A stretch of DNA of 64,000 bases from Bifidobacterium simiiventris (GCF_019331715.1 NZ_JAHBBG010000001.1:1-64000), one strand, 5' to 3'; shown: positions 7,754-16,796, counted from the stretch's first letter. The notes: generated by a model from the letters alone, not told the origin. Translations and numbers: made by a program.

Positions 7754-9100
7754 TCAGAACAGCTCTTCGAGGTCGCCGCGGTTCAACGCTTCCGCGTAGA
7801 GGTGCTTGAATACGCGGTCGCCGTGGTTGCCGTCGTGTTCGAACTCGTTGGTGGTCCAGTAGTGTGAGTTGCCGACGCGGCTCAGCGTGTCGAGCTGCAT
7901 GAGCGAGTCGACGTACATGTCGTCGAAGTACACGGCGGCCTGCAACGGCACTTCGTTGCGCTTGAGCTGATCGGCATCGTAGATCACGCCGAACCGCGTG
8001 TCTTCCATGAGCAGATCCATTGCCGGCTTGAACGGGCGCAGCGCGCGCTCCTGCTCGAACATCCACGGGAACATCGCCTCGCCGGTGAAGTTGAGCGGGC
8101 GCACACCGGGCCCGAATTCGGGCTTCGTATCGCGCACGCGCTGCGCGGCCCAGCGGATCGGCTCGTCCATCTCGCCGTTCGCGTAGATGAACTCCTGCAG
8201 CGGCCAGTACAGCGGGCGTGACGACGTGGCGATCTCCACCTTGGACAGGAACTCGTCCGACAGCGGCGAATCGGCGCTTGCGGAGCCGTCGCCGTCGAGG
8301 AACGCGGAGTCGAGTATCCAGTGCACGCGTTCGAAGCTCGGCTTCATGCCGAAGTCGGAGCCGAGGCACTGCAGACGCTCCACGGTGAACGGGTCGCCGT
8401 TCGGCAGACTCACGCCGCCGGCGGCCAGCCGGTCGGCCACGGCGGCGACGCGTTCGATGTCGTGCGGGTAGCGCTCGTAGAACTGCGCGGTCTTGCGGGC
8501 CATGCGCGGGAACGTGTGCTCGTAGACTTCGGCCGCGTCGGCCGGAACATGCGGGATGCCGCCGCAGGTGAAGCTGGCGGCCACGCCCTGCGGGTAGAGC
8601 GACAGGTAGGTGAGTGTGAGGAAGCCGCCGTAGCTTTGGCCGAGTGTCACCCATTTTGCGCCGCCGAATTCGGTGCGGCGCAGGTGTTCGAAGTCGCGCA
8701 CGATCGAATCGGCGAGGAACAGTTTGAGATAGTCGGCCTGTGCGCGGGCGCCGGCCGGGGCGAGACGGGCCATGATCTGCGTGTCGACTCGGTTGGAGCG
8801 GCCGGTGCCGCGCTGGTCGGGCAGGATGACGCGGAAGTGCTTGATCGCCTCGGCGATCCAGCCGTCGGAGGTCGGGTCGAGCGGGCGCGGGCTTTCGCCG
8901 CCGGGACCGCCCTGCAGGTAGACGAGCAGCGGCAGTTCGTCGTGCACGTGTTCGGGTGCGGTGACCACGCGGTAGAACAGGCTGATCGTCTCCCCGTCGA
9001 AGCCCTTGCCCGGCTCGTGGCCGGCCCAGTCGAGCGGCACCTTGATCGAACGGTCTTCCACATGCAGTCCGGGCACATAGTATTCAGCAAGCAGCGTCAT
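7754..9100 (-). CDS. Prolyl aminopeptidase-like alpha/beta hydrolase (S33)
   Basis: The 448-residue protein has the S33 layout: oxyanion-hole motif GGPG at 64-67, the DQRGTGRS block at ~95-102, and a nucleophile elbow GQSYGG with Ser156. The C-terminal NHGDRV may hold the catalytic His. There is no signal peptide, so it should act on imported peptides in the cytoplasm. It would release N-terminal proline or a similar residue. At 448 residues it is longer than classic proline iminopeptidases (~310) and fits the larger actinobacterial subgroup, whose substrate range is less certain. It is the first gene of a minus-strand pair with proC. The stop codon lies 39 bp before the proC start. Confidence 0.85.
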   Translation of the reverse strand: MTLLAEYYVPGLHVEDRSIKVPLDWAGHEPGKGFDGETISLFYRVVTAPEHVHDELPLLVYLQGGPGGESPRPLDPTSDGWIAEAIKHFRVILPDQRGTGRSNRVDTQIMARLAPAGARAQADYLKLFLADSIVRDFEHLRRTEFGGAKWVTLGQSYGGFLTLTYLSLYPQGVAASFTCGGIPHVPADAAEVYEHTFPRMARKTAQFYERYPHDIERVAAVADRLAAGGVSLPNGDPFTVERLQCLGSDFGMKPSFERVHWILDSAFLDGDGSASADSPLSDEFLSKVEIATSSRPLYWPLQEFIYANGEMDEPIRWAAQRVRDTKPEFGPGVRPLNFTGEAMFPWMFEQERALRPFKPAMDLLMEDTRFGVIYDADQLKRNEVPLQAAVYFDDMYVDSLMQLDTLSRVGNSHYWTTNEFEHDGNHGDRVFKHLYAEALNRGDLEELF

Positions 9101-9220
9101 GCGCTCCCCTTTCCTTGAAGGATACGGCTGTTCTCCATATCAGCCGTACACGGGGACAAAACCGGCTCATCCCCGCGCACGATGGACGCGCGGCCCGACG
9201 CCGCGATAGGCTGGTCGATT

Positions 9221-11896
9221 ATGGGTATCGGGCAACGTTTACTGGCATCATGGGATCGGCTGGCGCGCAACCGTCGCGTCCGCATGCTGGTCATGGATTC
9301 GATCATCGCGGTGTTGGCGGCTTTGGGGTTCGCCCTGCTGTTCGGCGTGACCGCCAGCAACATGCCCGGCGTGTTGTTCTCGTACGAGACCGGACCGATG
9401 ACCGTCTGGTCGGTCGTGCTGGCGCTTCCGCTCGCGATACGCCGCACGCGCCCGCAGACCGCCGCGCTCACGTTCGCGAGCCTGTCCGCGCTGCAGCTGA
9501 TCGTCGGCCCGGCGATGGTGCCGTCGGATTTTCTGGCGCTGGCCATGCTGTATTCGGTGATCGTCTATGGCGATCCACGCAATACGAAGGCGTTCATCGT
9601 GCTGGCGTCGGCGATCGGCGTGCTGGCCGGCGCGGTCATCGCGTGGGCGGCGCTCGTCGGACCGTATTTCGCGCCGTATATGAGACCCACGGACATCAGC
9701 AGCGTCGATCTAAACGAAATGCCGGAATGTTGGCTCGTCTATGCGGACGGCCGGTTCACCGGACAGTGCGCGCAAAACCTGATGCAACAGACGGCGATCT
9801 ACGTCGTCGCGATTCTATCGTGCATCGTCGCGACCGCCATCGCCGCGTTCTGGCAGCGGGCGAGGCTCATCACGATCCGCATGATGCAGGAGCGCAACGA
9901 CGCGCTTGAGGCCGGCGAGGCCGAGGAACGGCGCATCGCGGCATTGGCGGAACGGGCGCGCATCGCCCGAGACATGCACGACGTGGTGGCGCATACGCTG
10001 TCGATCATCATCGTGCAGTCGGACGGCGGACGGTACGCGGGCGCGCATGACCCGGCCGTGGCCCGGCACACGATGGAGACGATCCGCCACGAGTCCGAGC
10101 GTGCGCTGCACGATATGAAACGCCTGTTCGGAGTGTTCGGCGGGCCGGATCATGCCGACTACGCGGATATCGACGCGCTTGTCGATCAGGCACGGGCGGC
10201 CGTCTCGTCGGCGTCCGGGCGCACGGCCGCAGCGCCTCCGGCGACATCCGCGTCATCCGCCGGAGGTACGGTCACACGACGCATCGACGGGACCGCTCGA
10301 CCGGACTTGCTGACCGCGGCGGCCAGTGTCGCCGTCTATCATCTCGTGCAGGAATCGTTGACGAACGTGCGCAAGTACGCGGGACCGAGCGTGCACGTCG
10401 TCATCGACGAATGCTGGTCCGATCATGTGCTGGATATCAGCGTGACCGACGACGGCCGCGGCGCATCGTCCGCACTGGACGGACATCAGCCGGGCTACGG
10501 GCTGCTCGGCATGCGCGAACGCGTCGAAGCGGCCGGCGGCACGGTGACGGCCGGCCCGCAGGTCGGCGGCGGATTCGCCGTGCGCGCCGTCATACCACTC
10601 GGCACCGCCGCCACGAGGTCGTCCGACGATATCGATTCGTCCGGGCATCCCATTGCCGCTGCCACGTCGAACGAATCGAATTCCCCTGCCGTCATGTCGA
10701 CCGGGCAAAGCGAACGGAGACATCCTGCTGTATCCACATCATCCCGACACGATGCTTCGGTTCCGACGCATTCCGATCGACGCAACAACGGTACGTACGC
10801 CGATACCGGCACCCGCCCGCTGTCCGCGCCCACGCTCCCCCAGATCCCTACATGGGCGCAGCTGCGCAACCGGCTGCGATCCAAGCCGATCGCGCAGGCC
10901 GTGCTGGCGAACGGCGAGCCGTTCAACTGGGTGGAACGCCTGTCGCAATGGACCGAACGGCATTATCTGGCGACCGACATCATCGGCACGCTGCTGCTCA
11001 TCGCGATCCTGAGCAGCAATGCCGTCTCGCTGTTCGACGGCTATCTGGACGGCACCACCGAAGAACTGGCGGTCGGCCGGTTCATCGTGGTAACGACGAT
11101 GCTGCCGCTATGCTTTCGCCGTCGATTCCCCGAGAGCGCGGCGCTCGCGGTCGTGATCGTATCCGTGTTCCAACTGGCGATATTCGAGCCGGTATTGCTC
11201 TCGAATCTGTTCGCGTTGTGCGCGCTGTATTCGGCGGTGCTGTACGGCCGGCCGACCACATGGCGGTGGACGGGCGTGGCCTCGGTCGGCGTCGCGGCCC
11301 TGTTCGGGTTCAAGGTTCTGGTGAGTGATTACGGGTATGCGAGCATATTGCATTGGATGCTGCGTTCCGCGGATTACGGAGCGATCGGCGGCTCTGCGCT
11401 GAGGATACTGGTCGAGGCGGCGATGTGGGCCGGCATGGTCGGTGCGATGTGCGTGGGGACGATCCTGCTGGCGCGCTGGCAGCGTTCGAGCGGCACGAAC
11501 GTGCTAGTGCTGCAGGCGCGCGAGGAGGCGTTGCAGGCCGAACAAGCCAAGCAGAAGGTGCTGGCGGCGAATATGGAACGCGACCGGATCAGCGCGAACA
11601 TTCAGGCCGAGGTGAGCGAGACACTGACGTTGGTGATCGACCGTACCGTGGCCGGCATCCGTATGCTGGATGAGGCCGAGGCGCATGGTGAGGAACCGTC
11701 CGCCGAGTCGATCGCGGCGGCGTTCGCGGCGATCGGGCAGCAAGGGCGCACCGCACTCAAGCATATGCGTCAACTGCTCAGCGTATTGCGCGAAACCGGG
11801 TTCAGCGACGAGGCGCACGAGCACGCGCAGCCCGAGATACGGCTGCGCCCGGCCGCCTCGCTCGACGAGCAGCTCGCCGGGGCGCATCGAGCGTAG
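9221..11896 (+). CDS. NarL-type sensor histidine kinase with a second, degenerate kinase-like half
   Basis: The 891-residue membrane protein senses an unknown signal and should phosphorylate the regulator encoded next (11976-12713). The first half is a complete HisKA_3-type kinase: membrane segments ~20-215, an H-box RDMHDVVAH with His253, and an ATPase domain ~355-450 (ESLTNVRKYAG, DDGRG, GLLGMRERVEAAGG). A low-complexity linker follows (~455-555). The second half repeats the plan with membrane segments (~585-760) and a dimerisation-like helix (ERDRISANIQAEV, ~786), but it has no phosphoacceptor His and no ATPase domain. ATG 9221 is preferred to the upstream ATG 9182, which lacks any ribosome binding site. 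It is divergent from the S33 hydrolase gene. Confidence 0.88.
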   Translation: MGIGQRLLASWDRLARNRRVRMLVMDSIIAVLAALGFALLFGVTASNMPGVLFSYETGPMTVWSVVLALPLAIRRTRPQTAALTFASLSALQLIVGPAMVPSDFLALAMLYSVIVYGDPRNTKAFIVLASAIGVLAGAVIAWAALVGPYFAPYMRPTDISSVDLNEMPECWLVYADGRFTGQCAQNLMQQTAIYVVAILSCIVATAIAAFWQRARLITIRMMQERNDALEAGEAEERRIAALAERARIARDMHDVVAHTLSIIIVQSDGGRYAGAHDPAVARHTMETIRHESERALHDMKRLFGVFGGPDHADYADIDALVDQARAAVSSASGRTAAAPPATSASSAGGTVTRRIDGTARPDLLTAAASVAVYHLVQESLTNVRKYAGPSVHVVIDECWSDHVLDISVTDDGRGASSALDGHQPGYGLLGMRERVEAAGGTVTAGPQVGGGFAVRAVIPLGTAATRSSDDIDSSGHPIAAATSNESNSPAVMSTGQSERRHPAVSTSSRHDASVPTHSDRRNNGTYADTGTRPLSAPTLPQIPTWAQLRNRLRSKPIAQAVLANGEPFNWVERLSQWTERHYLATDIIGTLLLIAILSSNAVSLFDGYLDGTTEELAVGRFIVVTTMLPLCFRRRFPESAALAVVIVSVFQLAIFEPVLLSNLFALCALYSAVLYGRPTTWRWTGVASVGVAALFGFKVLVSDYGYASILHWMLRSADYGAIGGSALRILVEAAMWAGMVGAMCVGTILLARWQRSSGTNVLVLQAREEALQAEQAKQKVLAANMERDRISANIQAEVSETLTLVIDRTVAGIRMLDEAEAHGEEPSAESIAAAFAAIGQQGRTALKHMRQLLSVLRETGFSDEAHEHAQPEIRLRPAASLDEQLAGAHRA

Positions 11897-11975
11897 GGTT
11901 TCCATCGCGGATTCAGGGAAGAATCAGGGTGTCGCCCACCGTCGTCTTACCGGGAAACGAATACAGTGGTGAATC

Positions 11976-12713
11976 ATGAGTGAGAACAGGATACGAGTGG
12001 TGATCGCCGATGACCAGGAGCTGGTGCGTGCCGGGTTCGCGATGGTGATCGGCTCCCAACAGGACATGCAGGTGATAGGGCAGGCCGGCGACGGTTCGCA
12101 GGCCGTGGCGTTGGCGGAATCGTCGCATCCGGACGTGGTGCTGATGGATATTCGTATGCCCGGCATGGACGGTATCGAGGCGACTCGGCGCATCAGTTCA
12201 TTGCAGTCGGCTGACGGCGGACGGCCGACGCGAGTGATCATCCTGACCACGTTCGATCTGGACGAGTATGTGATGGCCGCGATCAACGCGGGTGCGTCGG
12301 GGTTCCTGCTCAAGGACACCGAGCCGGAGACGCTGCTGAGTTCGATCCGCACGGTGTTCAACGGGAACGCGATCATCGCGCCGTCGGCCACGAAACGGCT
12401 GATCGAGAAGATGATGCAGGATGGGTATACGAAGGGCGGCGCGCCAGCCGATGCGCCGTCTGCGGCCGCAACCGCCGCGTCTGCGCAGTCCGGGCAGCCG
12501 GCGTACACCGATCCGGAGTTGGAGCTGCTCACCGACCGCGAACGTGAAGTCCTCGTCGAGATCGCGCACGGGCTGAGCAACCAGGAGATCGCGAGCAAGC
12601 TGTTCATCAGCCTGCCTACCGTGAAGACGCACGTGGCGCATATTCTGGCCAAGATCAACGCGCGTGACCGGGTGCAGGCCGTCATCTTCGCCTACGACAA
12701 CGGCATCGTATGA
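11976..12713 (+). CDS. NarL/FixJ-family response regulator
   Basis: The 245-residue cytoplasmic regulator has a receiver domain (residues ~6-125) with acidic pair Asp12-Asp13, phosphoacceptor Asp58 in VLMDIRMPGMDG and the conserved KDTEPE lysine. After an Ala-rich linker comes a LuxR-type helix-turn-helix (~175-240: LTDREREVLVEIAHGLSNQEIA, then VKTHV). It starts 79 bp after the kinase stop and should be the kinase's partner. Targets are not evident. The nearest operon that such a system could control is the MacB-like exporter downstream, but that lies on the other strand beyond a repeat-rich region, so this is speculation. Confidence 0.93.
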   Translation: MSENRIRVVIADDQELVRAGFAMVIGSQQDMQVIGQAGDGSQAVALAESSHPDVVLMDIRMPGMDGIEATRRISSLQSADGGRPTRVIILTTFDLDEYVMAAINAGASGFLLKDTEPETLLSSIRTVFNGNAIIAPSATKRLIEKMMQDGYTKGGAPADAPSAAATAASAQSGQPAYTDPELELLTDREREVLVEIAHGLSNQEIASKLFISLPTVKTHVAHILAKINARDRVQAVIFAYDNGIV

Positions 12714-12726
12714 GTTCCCATATCTT

Positions 12727-12750
12727 AAGCTCCCTCAGTTGAGGGAGCTT
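12727..12750. terminator. Perfect 24-bp dyad after the response regulator gene
   Basis: AAGCTCCCTCA, a two-base centre and the exact complement follow the regulator stop by 13 bases. It can act as a terminator without a T run. It also shares the GCTCCCTC/GAGGGAGC core with the repeats just downstream, so it may be another copy of that repeat family. Confidence 0.5.
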
Positions 12751-12790
12751 CCCAATGTGAACGCATGGGCGTAAGCCTGTATTTCTCGGC

Positions 12791-12923
12791 TCCCTCGGCT
12801 GAGGGAGCTGGCAGCGAAGCTGACTGAGGGAGCGTACACACTACGACATACACAGCTCATGTATGCCACGGGTGTACGCTCCCTCAGTCTCGCTGATGCT
12901 CGACAGCTCCCTCAGCCGAGGGA
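12791..12923. repeat. MITE-like element with ~47-50-bp inverted arms
   Basis: The arm 12791-12837 and the arm 12874-12923 are near-complements. Both read TCCCTCGGCTGAGGGAGCTG, a short variable part, then ACTGAGGGAGCGTAC. They enclose 36 bases. Each arm holds its own small GCTCCCTC/GAGGGAGC hairpin. The whole can fold into one long stem or two hairpins. It carries no open frame. It sits inside the gene-free stretch 12714-13209, of which it is the most ordered part. Similar GCTCCCTC palindromes are, to my knowledge, dispersed repeats in some gut bacteria, but I cannot confirm copies elsewhere from this window. Confidence 0.6.
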
Positions 12924-13054
12924 CATTGCCGTCAAGCAAACAGCAGAGCTGTTTGTAGGCAATGTGCGAGCCGACAGGCGAACCAGCAAAACAGCCAGCC
13001 GTTAGGCTGTCCATAATTGCAGGACGCCTGGGCTCCGCCAGCTTTTGAATGTAT

Positions 13055-13084
13055 CTAGGCTTCGGCGAGAGCCTCGACGGGCGC
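13055..13084 (-). pseudogene. Remnant of a permease C-terminus
   Basis: Read on the minus strand, this stretch encodes PVEALAEA followed by TAG. The same eight residues end the intact permease gene that begins its 3' end at 13210, and the two nucleotide stretches share a 19-base identical block. Upstream of this short match the similarity is lost. It looks like the last trace of a duplicated or rearranged permease gene, now embedded in repeats. Confidence 0.45.
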
Positions 13085-13125
13085 GATTGGCCACAAAGCG
13101 AGCGAAGCTCGCGGCCAATACGCGT

Positions 13126-13172
13126 GAAGCCGGAAAAAGGGGAACAGTCCAGTGGACTGTCCCCCCGGCTTC
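13126..13172. repeat. Nested inverted repeat
   Basis: An outer GAAGCCGG/CCGGCTTC stem encloses an inner stem with ACAGTCCA/TGGACTGT arms and flanking GGGG/CCCC. It lies in the gene-free region between the MITE-like element and the permease stop codon at 13210. It could end the permease transcript (minus strand) or be a dispersed repeat. Confidence 0.5.
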
Positions 13173-13209
13173 CCGGACGCAAGTCCGACAAACCTCCGTT
13201 GCAACAAGA

Positions 13210-15960
13210 TCAGGCTTCGGCGAGAGCCTCTACCGGCGGCGTGCTCACAGCGCGATGTGCGGGGGCGATGCTGGCGATGAGCGCGGCGGCCGCCGCGACG
13301 CCAAGCATGATGCCGTTGCCGGCCCAGTCGAACGGGAAGACCACGTCGCCGTACAGGCTGAACACCATGTAGGAGCCGAGCCAGCCGAACGCGGTGCCGA
13401 GCAGCACGCCGGCCACGCCGGAGACGAGCGAGAGCAGCAGCGCCTCGACCGCGAGGGAACGGCGCAGCTGGCCGCGCGTCATGCCGATGGCGCGCAGGGT
13501 CGCGGATTCACGGGTGCGTTCGATCACGGACAGCGACAGCGTGTTCGCCACGCCGACGAGGGCGATGAGCACGGCGACCGCGATCAGGCCGACGAGCAGC
13601 GCCATCAGCCCGTTGATCATCGTCTCCCACAGCGATCGTTCGGCGATCGGTCCGGTCACCTGCACGCCGGTGCTGGCGGTGAACGTCTGCTGCACGTCGG
13701 TGAGCACGTCGTTCAGGGAGACGCCGGCGGCGTCCGCGTCGATCTTCATGAGCATCATGTGGCCGGTGGCCTTGAGGTCGCCGTTTTCGAAATGCTTGGC
13801 GTTGATGAACGCGACCGCGTTGTAGTTTTCGGACACGCGACGGTAGTCGACGTACGTCGGTTTGAGCGTAACCGTCTTGCCGGGCGACGTCTCGCTACCG
13901 GTCGCCGCCGTGCCGTCGCCGGAGTCGCCCGTCATGTCCGCGAACGTCGCCGTGCCGCCATCGAACGTCAGTTTCTTGCCGGTGAACACGTCGTATTTCG
14001 GCATGAGCACCGTGTCGTCGCCGATCGTGACATTCTTGAGATCGGCCTTCATCACCGAACGCAGCGCGTCCGCATCATCCACACCGACGAGCAGCACGGA
14101 CAGGTCGTTGCCGTCCTTGTCGGTCACGTACTTCATGACGGTCGGCGCGTAGACGGATGCAGTAACGCCTTTGACCTTGGCCGCGTCGGCGGCCTGCGTG
14201 TCGGTCATATCGGCACCGTCGGCGATCATGTCGACGCTGAACCGTTTGTCGAGCGCCTCCCCCATCGTCTGCTTGGCGCTGGTCGCGCCGGTCGCGATGG
14301 TCGCCACGAGTGTGACGCCGATCAGCAGTGCGGCGCCGGTCGCGGCCACGCGGCGTGGGTTTTTCTGGATGTTCGCGTGTGCGATCTTGGCGGACGGTCC
14401 GGCGAGCGAGACGAGCGCGCCTACGCCGCGCATGAGCACGGGCAGCCAGAACACGGCGGACAGGACGAGTCCCAGGAAGATGAGCGCGCAGCCGGCGATG
14501 GCCGTAAGCAGCACGGTGGAATACGCGTCGGTGATCATGGATGAATGACCTGCGATCGACTGGCTCATCTGCCATGCGGCGAACACGGCCACCACGAGGC
14601 CCGCCAGCCCAAGCAGCACGGAGATGACACCGCGCACGACGCCGGCTCGACGCGTGTCGGTCAGTTCGATCGGTCGCAATGCCTCGAGCGGTGTGACGGC
14701 TGTGGCGGAGCGTGCGGAGCCGAGCGAGGCGAGCACGGTCATGGCGATGCCGAATGCGACCGGCACGGCGAACGCCTGCCAGCTAACCACGAACCGCGCG
14801 TCCATGCCGGTCGAGGCCATGAGCCCGGATGCGGTGAGGCCGCCGATCAGCGCACAGCCGAGCGCCACGCCGAGCGCGGACGCGACGAGACCGAGCACGC
14901 CGGCCTCGAACAGGACGGAGCCGTACAGCTGGCTTTTCTTCGCGCCGATGGTGCGCAGCAGGGCGAGCGTACGGCGGCGCTGGGCGACGAGTACCTGGAA
15001 CGTGTTGGCGATGACGAGCGCGGCGACGAACATGGCGAGTACGCCGAAGCTCAGCAGGAACGTGGTGGTGATGTCGGTGCCGCCATCCACGCTGAGCGCC
15101 TTGATGGCCTCACGGTTGGCGGCCTCGCGTGAAAGCATGCGGTAGTGCTTCGGCATGAGCTTGGCGAGTCGATCGGCCGTGGCCTGCGCCTTGGCGGGGT
15201 CGGTGGCGCTGCCGTCGGTGCCATTACCGCCGCCGGCGAGGTCGAGGAACAGTTGGCTGGTGCGCACCTGCGAGAAGTCGTCGACGGCCTGCAACGCGGC
15301 CATGATGTCGTTCGAGATCACGGACGCGCCGCCGTACGAGCCGTATACGCCGTTCGGATCGTCGGTCAGGCCGACGACGCGTACGCTGACGTTGCCGGAC
15401 TTGTCAGTGGCAGTCGCAGTCGCGTCAGCGATCGACGCTTCCTCCTGCAGACTACGCGAGCTGACGGTCACCGTGTCGCCGATCTTCACATCGAGCTGTT
15501 TGGCGACGGACTGCGGCAGGGCGATCTCGCCGTTGTCTGCCGGCAGGTCTCCGTCCGCAAGGCCGACGGGCAGCAGACGTGCGTCCTTAGCGGTGTCGAG
15601 CGCGATGCCACTGACGTTCTTGTCGCCGTTGACGACGGTGACGTCGGTCATCGTGTCGGCGCGCACGCCGTCGACGCCGTCGGTCGCGGCCACCTGGTCG
15701 AGATGGAAGTCGTTAACGGTGGTCGAGTATGCGGCGTCCTTCTCCTCTTTCGTCGCGGAGTCCAACGCGTCGTAGTCGATGGTGACGATATAGTTCGCGC
15801 CGCCGTAGCTGCCGGTCTGCTGGCGGCCAAGCGCGTCGGTCATGGTGTTGGAGAACAGGAACGTGGCGCAGATGAACGCGGTGCCGATGAGTATCGCGAT
15901 GCCCGCGGGGATAAGCATCCGTGCGCTTTTCTTCATGAGTTTGAGCGTGATGGAGAACAT
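13210..15960 (-). CDS. MacB/FtsX-type ABC transporter permease
   Basis: The 916-residue membrane protein has the long FtsX/LolE layout of Gram-positive exporters. It has an N-terminal membrane helix (~12-35), a large extracellular domain (~45-280), a first FtsX core (~305-420, with VAQRRRTLALLRTIGA), further helices, a second extracellular domain (~545-770) and a C-terminal FtsX core (~790-905, with VIERTRESATLRAIGM). Such proteins form mechanotransmission exporters for lipoproteins, peptides or antibiotics, or act in cell-envelope signalling; the cargo here is unknown. It begins 13 bp after the ATPase gene stop and must be its partner. The C-terminal PVEALAEA tail is duplicated at 13055-13084. 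Confidence 0.92.
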   Translation of the reverse strand: MFSITLKLMKKSARMLIPAGIAILIGTAFICATFLFSNTMTDALGRQQTGSYGGANYIVTIDYDALDSATKEEKDAAYSTTVNDFHLDQVAATDGVDGVRADTMTDVTVVNGDKNVSGIALDTAKDARLLPVGLADGDLPADNGEIALPQSVAKQLDVKIGDTVTVSSRSLQEEASIADATATATDKSGNVSVRVVGLTDDPNGVYGSYGGASVISNDIMAALQAVDDFSQVRTSQLFLDLAGGGNGTDGSATDPAKAQATADRLAKLMPKHYRMLSREAANREAIKALSVDGGTDITTTFLLSFGVLAMFVAALVIANTFQVLVAQRRRTLALLRTIGAKKSQLYGSVLFEAGVLGLVASALGVALGCALIGGLTASGLMASTGMDARFVVSWQAFAVPVAFGIAMTVLASLGSARSATAVTPLEALRPIELTDTRRAGVVRGVISVLLGLAGLVVAVFAAWQMSQSIAGHSSMITDAYSTVLLTAIAGCALIFLGLVLSAVFWLPVLMRGVGALVSLAGPSAKIAHANIQKNPRRVAATGAALLIGVTLVATIATGATSAKQTMGEALDKRFSVDMIADGADMTDTQAADAAKVKGVTASVYAPTVMKYVTDKDGNDLSVLLVGVDDADALRSVMKADLKNVTIGDDTVLMPKYDVFTGKKLTFDGGTATFADMTGDSGDGTAATGSETSPGKTVTLKPTYVDYRRVSENYNAVAFINAKHFENGDLKATGHMMLMKIDADAAGVSLNDVLTDVQQTFTASTGVQVTGPIAERSLWETMINGLMALLVGLIAVAVLIALVGVANTLSLSVIERTRESATLRAIGMTRGQLRRSLAVEALLLSLVSGVAGVLLGTAFGWLGSYMVFSLYGDVVFPFDWAGNGIMLGVAAAAALIASIAPAHRAVSTPPVEALAEA

Positions 15961-15973
15961 GATGGGATTCCTT

Positions 15974-16750
15974 TTATCGAATGGCTTCGCGGGTGGCGCG
16001 TTCGCGTTCGGCCATGAGCAGTTCGTTCATCTGTTCGGCGTTCGGATTCGGCACGTCGGCGACGATGCGGCCGTCGGCAAACACGATCGCGCGGTCGGCA
16101 TAGGAGGCGGCCACTGCGTCGTGCGTGACCATGATGATCGTCTGGCCGAGTTCCTTGACCGAACGCTTGAGGAAGCTCAATACTTCGGCGCTGGAGACGG
16201 AGTCGAGGTTGCCGGTTGGCTCGTCGGCGAACACGAGCGACGGTTTGGTGATAAGCGCGCGGGCGATGGCGACGCGCTGCTGCTGGCCGCCGGACAGTTC
16301 GTTCGGACGATGGTTGAGTCGTTCGCTCAGCCCGAGCGTCTCGACGAGCTGGCAGAACCAGCGACGGTCGGGTTTCTCCCCCGCGAGTGTCAACGGCATG
16401 AGGATGTTCTGTTCGGCGCTGAACATGGGCAGCAGGTTGAAGCTCTGGAAGATGAAGCCGATTTTATGTCTCCGCAGCAGGGTGAGCTGGTTGTCGTTCA
16501 TCTTCGTGATGTCCGCGCCGTCGAAGACGATGCGGCCGGAGGTGGCCGAGTCGAGTCCGGCGAGCGTGTGCATCAGCGTGGACTTGCCGGAGCCGGACGG
16601 ACCCATGATGGCCGTGAATCGGCCTTGTTCGAAACGCACGTTGACGCCGCGCAGCGCGTGCACGGCGGTGTCGCCCTGCCCGTAGTCCTTGACCAGGTCG
16701 ATCGCCTCGATGGCGGTCGGATCGGCGGCCGTGGTGACCATACCTTCCAT
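15974..16750 (-). CDS. MacB-type ABC transporter ATP-binding protein
   Basis: The 258-residue ATPase powers the adjacent permease. Walker A is GPSGSGKST, the signature is LSGGQQQRVAIARAL and Walker B is LVFADEPTGNLDS. The DEPTGNLDS block is typical of the LolD/MacB class. The start ATG 16750 follows GAGGAAACGAGGAATC. It is the first gene of a two-gene minus-strand operon and faces the acetolactate synthase gene across a 203-bp divergent region. Confidence 0.94.
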   Translation of the reverse strand: MEGMVTTAADPTAIEAIDLVKDYGQGDTAVHALRGVNVRFEQGRFTAIMGPSGSGKSTLMHTLAGLDSATSGRIVFDGADITKMNDNQLTLLRRHKIGFIFQSFNLLPMFSAEQNILMPLTLAGEKPDRRWFCQLVETLGLSERLNHRPNELSGGQQQRVAIARALITKPSLVFADEPTGNLDSVSSAEVLSFLKRSVKELGQTIIMVTHDAVAASYADRAIVFADGRIVADVPNPNAEQMNELLMAERERATREAIR

Positions 16751-16780
16751 GATTCCTCGTTTCCTCGTGACGGATATCGG

Positions 16781-16796
16781 ATGATGGTTCCATCAT
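16781..16796. promoter_or_regulatory. 16-bp dyad in the exporter/alsS divergent region
   Basis: ATGATGG-TT-CCATCAT is a perfect 7-bp dyad about 30 bp upstream of the exporter ATPase start. A second, GC-rich hairpin (CCGCCG...CGGCGG) lies slightly further on. Such a dyad so close to the start could be a repressor site. No regulator gene is adjacent, so this rests on symmetry alone. Confidence 0.25.
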
